Source: Cochliopodium minus (lineage: Eukaryota; Discosea; Himatismenida; Cochliopodiidae). From it: a stretch of DNA of 13,103 nucleotides. The notes under the pieces are model-generated. The model was not told where the DNA came from. It searched no databases and saw only the letters and a program-made list of their open reading frames with translations. The position numbers and the translations under genes were made by a program. The stretch is from positions 981 through 14,083 of the forward strand of contig JAMYWO010000609.1 in assembly GCA_024220525.1 (NCBI GenBank), given 5' to 3'. Every line of letters starts with the position of its first letter. The first letter of the stretch is position 1. This document shows positions 7,501-13,103 of this stretch, piece after piece.

Positions 7501-10500
7501 TTAAATTAAAAATTTAAAAAAATTTAAAAATGATAAAATAATAAAATAAATAAAAAAATATTAAGAAAAATTATTAAAAAAATTTTTTTAAAAAGGAATG
7601 GTATAAAAGAATTGAAAGCAAAGATAATAGAAGTTATAGAGACAAAGTCGCAGAACGGGAGGAGCTATTTTCTCACAGACGAGCCAAACTTTTACCAAAG
7701 AGTGTTCGAGTATTTCATCAACGCAAGAAAGGGGATGTCTTCTTCAGACGTGCTCTTCAAATCTTTGAAAATATCAAAGTCGAACAACGAAAAAGAAGAG
7801 AATGTACAAAAGATATTTCCCGTGTTGCCCATGAACGAGGTGTTGGAGTATTTCAAACCTTTGGTGGAATCTACCAACGAAATAATGAGGGCGATTTCCT
7901 TTCTTTCGATGAAGGGACTCATTCTTTTCATTGACGAACCAAAGTTGTGCGATTTCGTTGTTTTGGATCCCCAATGGCTCGCTCATAGAATGACCGACTT
8001 TGTATCGTTCAAAGTTCCATTCAAGAATGGCCTGGTTCCTTATGGGTACCTCGAGGAGATCTGGCCGAACTATTCCACCGTGAAAAGAGAGTATTTGCTC
8101 ACGCTTCTCGAGAAATTCGACATCATCTTCAGGGAATCCAAAGGAGACAACTTTATTGTTCCTTCTTTGATTGGGGGAGGATGCACGTTGAGTGAAAGTA
8201 GGGTCAAGGAGATAAAGGAAGCAAGCATCAAGAGGGAATACCACTTTTTTTCTATTGCGTCGAGTTTGTTTCCCAGACTCATTGTGAGCTTTGTTAGGAA
8301 CGATTCTCTTGAGGTGGACTTGTGGAAGCACGGTGCTCATTTGAAGGACAAAATCACCAAGCAAGAAGTGCTCATCAAAATGAAAGAAAAGAAGAAACTT
8401 CTCAAGATTTTCTGCACGGAGAACTCCCAGAAGGAGCACGGCTACATCGACGTCCTCTCCAAGGTCGTCAACACCGTCGACAGTTTGGTCACCATCCTCT
8501 ACGGCCAAAAGAGAAAGGGAATCCGTCATTTGGTTGTGGTCAAAGACAGCAAGGGCACAAAGTTGAGAGAGAACATCACCAAGATCATCAAAGCTTATTT
8601 GAAATCTCAAATCACTGTCTCCATCGGTCTTCAAGATGAAAAAGTCACTTGTTCCATTTCTAGCATCTGCCCTGATATCGTCTATTCTCACATCCCCAAG
8701 ATCGACGATTTGGAGGAGTTCGAGGAGATTGGCAAGGGAAGTTTTGGCTCGGTTTACAAAACCACTTCTGTCAAGCTTTCGACTGAAGTTGCGGTCAAGG
8801 AAATTGCTAATTCTCACGAGATATCGCTTGAAAAATTTAGGGAAATTAATCAAGAAGTAATTTTTTTAATTTAACATTTTATTTTAATATTTTTATTTGC
8901 AATTTATTTTTTAACATTATATTTAGTTTATTTTTAAATTTTTTTATTACATTCATTTTTTGTTTTTTAAAATTTTTATTATTTTTATTATTGTCTTTTT
9001 CAAAAGATTTTTTCTTGTGATTATTTTAATATTTTATTTTCTCAATAAAATTTATTTATAAGATTATTTTATTTTTTGTATTATGAAAATTTTTCATTTT
9101 TTTGGTATCAATTAATTATTTAACTCAATAAATTTATTTTAATATTTTATTCAAAATCGTGTTTTTTTTTTAAAAAATAGATTTTTATTTTGTCAACCAT
9201 CGTTCACCCTAACATCATCAAACTCTACGGAATCAGCCACCAAGACGAGAAAATTCTGATCGTAATGGAATATTGCCCCCTCCCCAACTTGTTCCAGATC
9301 TTGCACAAAACAGACGACGAGAAAATCAAAGAGTATCTCTTCTTGTCTGGAGTTCCTTTCCCTGAAAACGAGCCCAAGGTCAGCATTCCTCTCGACACCT
9401 TTTACACCATCTTCCTTGACATTGCTCGTTCATTAAAGTATTTACATACGTTGAGCCCTCCTATTGTACATTCTGATATAAGATCTCCAAATGTAAATTA
9501 TTATTTTATTTCTATTATCATCTTTTTTTTAATTTTATTTTTATTTTATTTATTATTATTTTTCTTCTTTTTATTTTTATTTTTTATTTTTCTTTTTTTT
9601 TTGTTTATTTTATTTTTTATTTTTTATTTTTTATTTTTTATTTTTTATTTTTTTAATTTTTATTTTTATTTTATTTATTTTTATTTTATTTATTTTTATT
9701 TTATTTATTTTTATTTTTATTTTTATTTTATTTATTTTTATTTTTTATTTTTCTTCTTTTTTGTTTATTTTAATTTTTTGTTTATTTTATTTATTTTAAT
9801 TTTTTATTTTTTATTTTTTATTTTTAATAAATTTTTATCTTTATCTATTTTTATCTATTTTTAATTAATTTTATTTATTTATATATTTTTTATTTTTTTG
9901 ATATTTTATTCTCGTTTAAATTTGTTTCCATTAGATTTTCATTACATCTTTGAATCCAAACTACATTTGCGCAAAACTTGGAGATTTTGGTTTGAGTACA
10001 AGACTTGGAGCCAAGAAGAAGATGGGACAGGGTTCGTTCCAATGGATGCCAGCTGAAGTCTTTCAAGCCAGAAATTCTGACAGTTCTGCAGATATTTACA
10101 GGCAAAAAATTTCTATTTTTATTTATTAATTTTTGAATTTTTATTCTTTCATCATTTTTAATTTTTGTTCATTTATTTACTTACTATATTGATTTTTAAT
10201 CATTTATTATTAATTTATCATTTTATTTATTTTTAGTTATCATTTAATATTCTTTTTTATTTTTTATTTTTTATTTTTTAATTATTTATTTAAATAATTA
10301 TTGTTAATTTACTTTTTTATTTTTGAAAATTTAAATATTTTTAGTTATTTATATAATATTTTTTTATTTGTCTTTTTTTAATTATTTATTTACGTAATTA
10401 TTTTCAATTTAAATAATTATTTTTTAATTTACTTTTTTTTTTTTTGATTTTATTATGATGAATATAGTATTAATTATTTTTCAAACACTTTGTATTTTTT

Positions 10501-12835
10501 TTTGATTCCAGTTTTTCAATGATAATGGCTGAATGCATCATCAATGACTATTTATTTCAAGAATACAAAGAATACCTAGTGATAGAAGAGAACGGAGCCA
10601 CCAGGTTCAAAAACGAGGGATTGGAGATCAAAGAAGCGATTGCGTTGAAGCACTTGAGACCCACCCTCCCCCAAACCACCAACCCTGTTCTTGTCGATGT
10701 CATCACTGGTTGTTGGAAGAATTCTCCTGAGGAGCGATACAACGCTGTGCAAGTTGTAGAAAAGTTGTCCAAGTTGAAAGAGTTCAAATATTTGGGTGAA
10801 ATAAAAGGAAATAATGGTGGAAATTTTTTTATTTTTTTATTTTATTTTATTTTTCGTTATTTTTATTTTTTTATTCTTTTTATTTATTTATAATTTCTTT
10901 TAATCTTTTTTCATTTTAGAAAATTAAAAATTATTAAAAATTTTAATTATTAAAGTTTTATTTTTATTTTTATTTTTAATTTGATTTTTTTTTTTAACAA
11001 GAAATATGAATAATATTTATTTTTTCATTTTTTTTTATTTTTGTTATTTTTTCTATGAATGATTTTTGTTTCGTTTTTTTTTTTTTTTTATTTGAACAAA
11101 CATATTTTTTTTTTTCTTTTTCAAATTTATTTATTTTTATTTTTATTTTTTTTCAAGCTCCCCTTTTTAAGGAAAGAAAAGTTCACCAAGGAAACACACC
11201 ATTCAACGCACCCATTCAAACAGTGAACTTCCAAAAATCCTTCCTTTTAGTCTCCAAAGAGAGCTCTATCCTCTTCGATCACTTCAACGAGTTTAAGTTC
11301 ACCTTTCAGTCGAAGAAGAACGTTGAGGAATGGGAGAATTACCATTTTTCAAATGCTCTCAACCGTTCGGAATCTCCTTTTGCATTGTCCCACAACAAAC
11401 CTTTAGGTAAATAATAATTTTTTTCACCTTTTTTTTTTGAAAAATAAATAATAAATAACAACAAAAAAATAAAAAATAAAAAATAAAAAATGAAAATGAT
11501 TGAAATAAATAATAAAACATCAAAAATAACAATGAAATAAAAAAGATTGAAAAAAAAAAATGTTAAAAATGAAAATGATTGAAAAAATAATAAATGAAAT
11601 AATAAAATAAAATAAATATAATAACAAGAAATAAAATAATGAAATAAAAAAAAGATTGAAATAAAAAAGTGAATAAAAATGAAATAATAAAATAAAATAA
11701 ATATAATAACAAGAAATAAAATAATGATTGAAAAAAAGATTGAAATAAAAAAAAGATTGAAATAATAAAAATGAAAAAATAAACCAACAAAAAATATAAA
11801 AATAAAAATAAAAGTAAAAATAAAAATAATGAAATATAAAAAAACTCTTGAATAAAAATTAAAAAATAAACCAATAAAAAATATAAAATGAAATTAAAAA
11901 AATACTTAATACATGTATTAAAAAAAAACTTTTCGTTTAGGTAACTTGGTACTCCGAAACGGAATGGTGCAGTTCGAACAAAACTTGGCCTACGAAAAGT
12001 TTTTGAACAAAGTTTTACAAGTAATGAACGTGGAGACATTCAACTATCCTCTCTCCATGCTTTCGCCTTACCATTCCAGTCAACAGTGCGCCTGTGTTTT
12101 CGACAAACACATCCTTGTTGTGGGAAACCTCGTTGATTCTTCTTTGGACCACATCAGCATTCCTGAGAACATTGAGTCTGTGATTATTACTCGACGCGAG
12201 AGAGTTTTCGTAAAAACAAAGTCACACATTCATATTGTAACAAAGGTACCCAGAATTTTCTTCTTCTTCTTTTTTTTTATATTTTTGCGTTCACATTTGT
12301 GTTTTATATTTTTATTTTTTTATATTTATATTTTTTGTTTTTTATTTATTTTTAATTTTTAATTTTATTTATTTTTATTTTTTTGACTTTATTTTTTTTT
12401 ATTTTGATTTTGATTTGAATTTTGATTTTTTATTTTTATTTTATTTTTATTTTTATTTTTATTTTTATTTTTGATTTTATTTTTTAATTTTATTTTTTAT
12501 TTATTTATTTTTTTATTTTTGATTTTATTTTTGCATTCACATTTGTATTTTTATTTTATTTTTTTATTTTTTATTTTTATTTTATTAAATTTTATTTTTT
12601 GATTTTATTTAATTTTTATTTATTTTTGATTTTATTTTGATTTTTATTTAAATTAATATTAATTTAATTCAAAAAAAAGGTCAACAATAATCTTTCTTCT
12701 GACATCATCAATTTCTCTCAAAGAGAAAGACTCGAACAACTTCAAGTCATTACAGCGCATCATCCAAATGCAAGCAAGCTGCCCTTCATGTTCGTCTTCC
12801 CAACTTTTGCATTTTTTTCCGCATGCGATTCCTGA
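4507..12835 (+). CDS. Roco-family protein: LRR-Roc-COR-kinase-propeller (LRRK2-like order), 12 exons, about 1606 aa
   Basis: Exons: 4507-5691, 5930-6359, 6761-6908, 7033-7162, 7256-7428, 7596-8856, 9181-9492, 9935-10101, 10512-10816, 11158-11406, 11941-12245, 12680-12835; all phases agree. An in-frame TGA lies directly before the ATG. Residues 1-256 are unrecognised. Leucine-rich repeats span about 257-366 and 396-510. Roc GTPase: P-loop GREGVGKS at 536-543, DFGG at 585-588, THFD at 643-646, SCTKG at 685-689. COR about 700-1050, with LDPQWL around 813. TKL kinase about 1060-1360: GKGSFGSV at 1068-1075, K1090, E1109, HSDIRSPN at 1206-1213, DFG at 1230-1232, MPAE at 1251-1254, DIYSFS, CWKNSPEERY. 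A beta-rich region from about 1371 fits a WD40 propeller. Roco proteins are GTP-regulated dimeric kinases; substrates here are unknown. Exceptions: HRD is HSD, APE is PAE, and the 3' end is broken after 12835. The exon 9 donor could also be at a GT about 25 bases earlier. Confidence 0.9.
6360..6760 (+). other. Intron 2 of the Roco gene, inside the P-loop codon
   Basis: A 401-nt, T-rich intron with GTATTT donor and TTTCAAG acceptor. It splits the third Gly of GREGVGKS, in phase 1. It holds only low-complexity T/A sequence and no second gene. Confidence 0.85.
7429..7595 (+). other. Intron 5 of the Roco gene, A-rich on the coding strand
   Basis: A 167-nt intron (GTAAAA donor, AAAAAG acceptor) joining SCTKG to NGIKELKAK. 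It is A-rich where its neighbours are T-rich and contains an 18-bp tandem repeat. Confidence 0.8.
7441..7494 (+). repeat. 18-bp tandem repeat, three exact copies
   Basis: The unit TTAAAAATTAAATTAAAA is present three times without a mismatch, inside the A-rich intron 5 of the Roco gene, and then runs into a stretch of A. Such units commonly arise by slippage. Confidence 0.9.
8857..9180 (+). other. Intron 6 of the Roco gene, within the kinase domain
   Basis: A 324-nt T-rich intron (GTAATT donor, AAATAG acceptor) directly after the C-helix Glu codon, joining REINQE to IFILSTIVHPNII. It contains nothing else recognisable. Confidence 0.85.
9493..9934 (+). other. Intron 7 of the Roco gene, within the catalytic loop
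   Basis: A 442-nt intron (GTAAAT donor, CATTAG acceptor) directly after HSDIRSPN. It is almost purely T with A every few bases. The open frame running through it translates to Phe/Tyr/Ile runs and is not a gene. Confidence 0.85.
9660..9704 (+). repeat. 15-bp tandem repeat in a T-rich intron
   Basis: The unit TTATTTTTATTTTAT is present three times exactly, followed by an imperfect copy. It belongs to the low-complexity filler of intron 7. Confidence 0.75.
10102..10511 (+). other. Intron 8 of the Roco gene, GC-AG type
   Basis: A 410-nt intron starting GCAAAA and ending TTCCAG. The exon ends ...GAT ATT TAC AG and the next begins T TTT TCA ATG, giving DIYSFSM, the expected kinase helix-F motif. 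No GT donor is available at this place, so GC is the only donor that fits. Confidence 0.8.
10817..11157 (+). other. Intron 9 of the Roco gene, between the kinase and the C-terminal region
   Basis: A 341-nt T-rich intron with GTGGAA donor and TTTCAAG acceptor, phase 1. A donor GTGAAA about 25 bases earlier is also in phase 1, so up to eight residues here are uncertain. No further exon was found inside it. Confidence 0.65.
11407..11940 (+). other. Intron 10 of the Roco gene, A-rich on the coding strand
   Basis: A 534-nt intron, the longest in the gene, with GTAAAT donor and CGTTTAG acceptor in phase 1. It is A-rich with repeated GATTGAAATAAA-like words and holds a 51-bp direct duplication. The 158-residue frame on the other strand is a low-complexity Phe/Leu run and not a gene. 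Confidence 0.8.
11592..11727 (+). repeat. 51-bp direct repeat with 85-bp period in intron 10
   Basis: Bases 11592-11642 recur without a mismatch at 11677-11727, separated by a 34-bp spacer made of related A-rich words. The exact identity suggests a recent duplication inside the intron. Confidence 0.85.
12246..12679 (+). other. Intron 11 of the Roco gene
   Basis: A 434-nt T-rich intron with GTACCC donor and AAAAG acceptor, phase 0. It contains TTTTA-type low-complexity runs only. No TTTCAG-like acceptor is present near the end, so the A-rich acceptor is accepted because it restores the frame. Confidence 0.7.
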
Positions 12836-13070
12836 AATCATCGAGATTAGCTTAAAATCGAGATTTCTAATGTTCTACTGCTTTGTGGACTGAGAATCTC
12901 CACATGGAAGTCTCATTTGGCTTTCTACTGGCAGAAATCATTATTTATTCTTTCGATCAGCAATGTGTTTTGCAGCGATTCAAATCTCATTCCAAACATA
13001 TCTTTCTTTTTGTTCTTCTGTATTTAGTGTTGAGGATGATGGTTCTATTGTATTGTGGGAATTTCAATAA
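12836..13070 (+). pseudogene. Frame-broken WD40-like 3' end of the Roco gene
   Basis: After the first stop (TGA 12833-12835) the sequence keeps exon-like composition to a TAA at 13068-13070. It encodes pieces of WD40-like repeats in changing frames. EIIEISLKS follows FFSACDS at once but in the next frame. IWLSTG and, about 90 bases later, SVEDDGSIVLWEFQ are in that same frame, while EIIIYSFDQQCVLQRF plus KSHSKHIF between them are in another. A further in-frame TGA sits at 12891-12893. The simplest reading is several single-base indels in what was or is the last blade of the propeller. Whether these are real decay or base-call errors cannot be decided here. Confidence 0.6.
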
Positions 13071-13103
13071 AAAAAAATATTTAATAATAATCTTCATTTT
13101 AAT

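Noticed and set aside
7429-7600. CRISPR-like or satellite array
   Set aside because: The repeats are A/T-only 18-mers with no spacers, inside an intron flanked by in-phase exons of a eukaryotic gene.
7774-8853. 359-residue open frame on the minus strand
   Set aside because: It lies entirely opposite the COR and kinase start exon, whose codons and motifs are clear. The antisense frame is open because that exon is less AT-rich, and its translation resembles no protein.
9490-9864. Open frame with long Phe/Tyr/Ile runs that could suggest membrane helices
   Set aside because: It is read-through of a T-rich intron. The frame continues correctly only after the acceptor at 9934.
11563-12039. 158-residue hydrophobic minus-strand frame
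   Set aside because: It is the reverse complement of the A-rich intron 10 plus part of an exon, with a low-complexity translation.
13013-13028. A 16-nt intron to explain the frame change before SVEDDGSIVLWEF
   Set aside because: It would be far shorter than any other intron here (at least 51 nt) and would not explain the other frame changes nearby.

Overview
The window comes from the nuclear genome of an AT-rich, intron-containing protist. The evidence is exons at ordinary base composition broken by extremely A/T-rich GT-AG introns, very short intergenic gaps, runs of A before start codons, and the families found (Roco kinase with leucine-rich repeats, tandem SAM proteins, a JmjC protein, an AKAP7/ASCC1-type 2H phosphoesterase). 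An amoeboid lineage (Amoebozoa, Heterolobosea, Anaeramoebae or similar) fits, but I cannot name the species. TAA and TGA both end genes and no exon needs a reassigned stop, so the standard code fits.

Layout. At 1-289 lies the 3' end of a SAM-domain gene, and at 695-1279 a complete paralogue with two SAM domains; their shared part is about 95% identical and the identity ends just before the stop. At 1386-2638 on the minus strand is a five-exon JmjC (Cupin_8) oxygenase gene that I rebuilt from splice sites, including a 9-nt microexon and a GC-AG intron. It starts 78 bp from a divergent five-exon gene at 2717-3619 for a 205-residue AKAP7/ASCC1-like 2H phosphoesterase with both HxT motifs. At 3761-4354 is an unrecognised 197-residue protein.

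From 4507 to the end is one large gene with 12 exons, encoding about 1606 residues: an unknown N-terminal region, leucine-rich repeats, Roc GTPase, COR, a tyrosine-kinase-like kinase and a C-terminal propeller-like region. This is the LRRK2-type order of LRR-Roc-COR-kinase-WD40. The kinase has HSD instead of HRD and PAE instead of APE. After the first stop at 12833, WD40-like coding sequence continues to 13070 in shifted frames, so the gene's end is either decayed or carries sequence errors.

The introns of the large gene are T-rich on the coding strand, except two (7429-7595 and 11407-11940) that are A-rich, as if inverted. The genes look like a compact eukaryotic neighbourhood and not an operon. 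The only likely shared regulation is the 78-bp divergent promoter. No RNA genes, CRISPR arrays or mobile elements were recognised.
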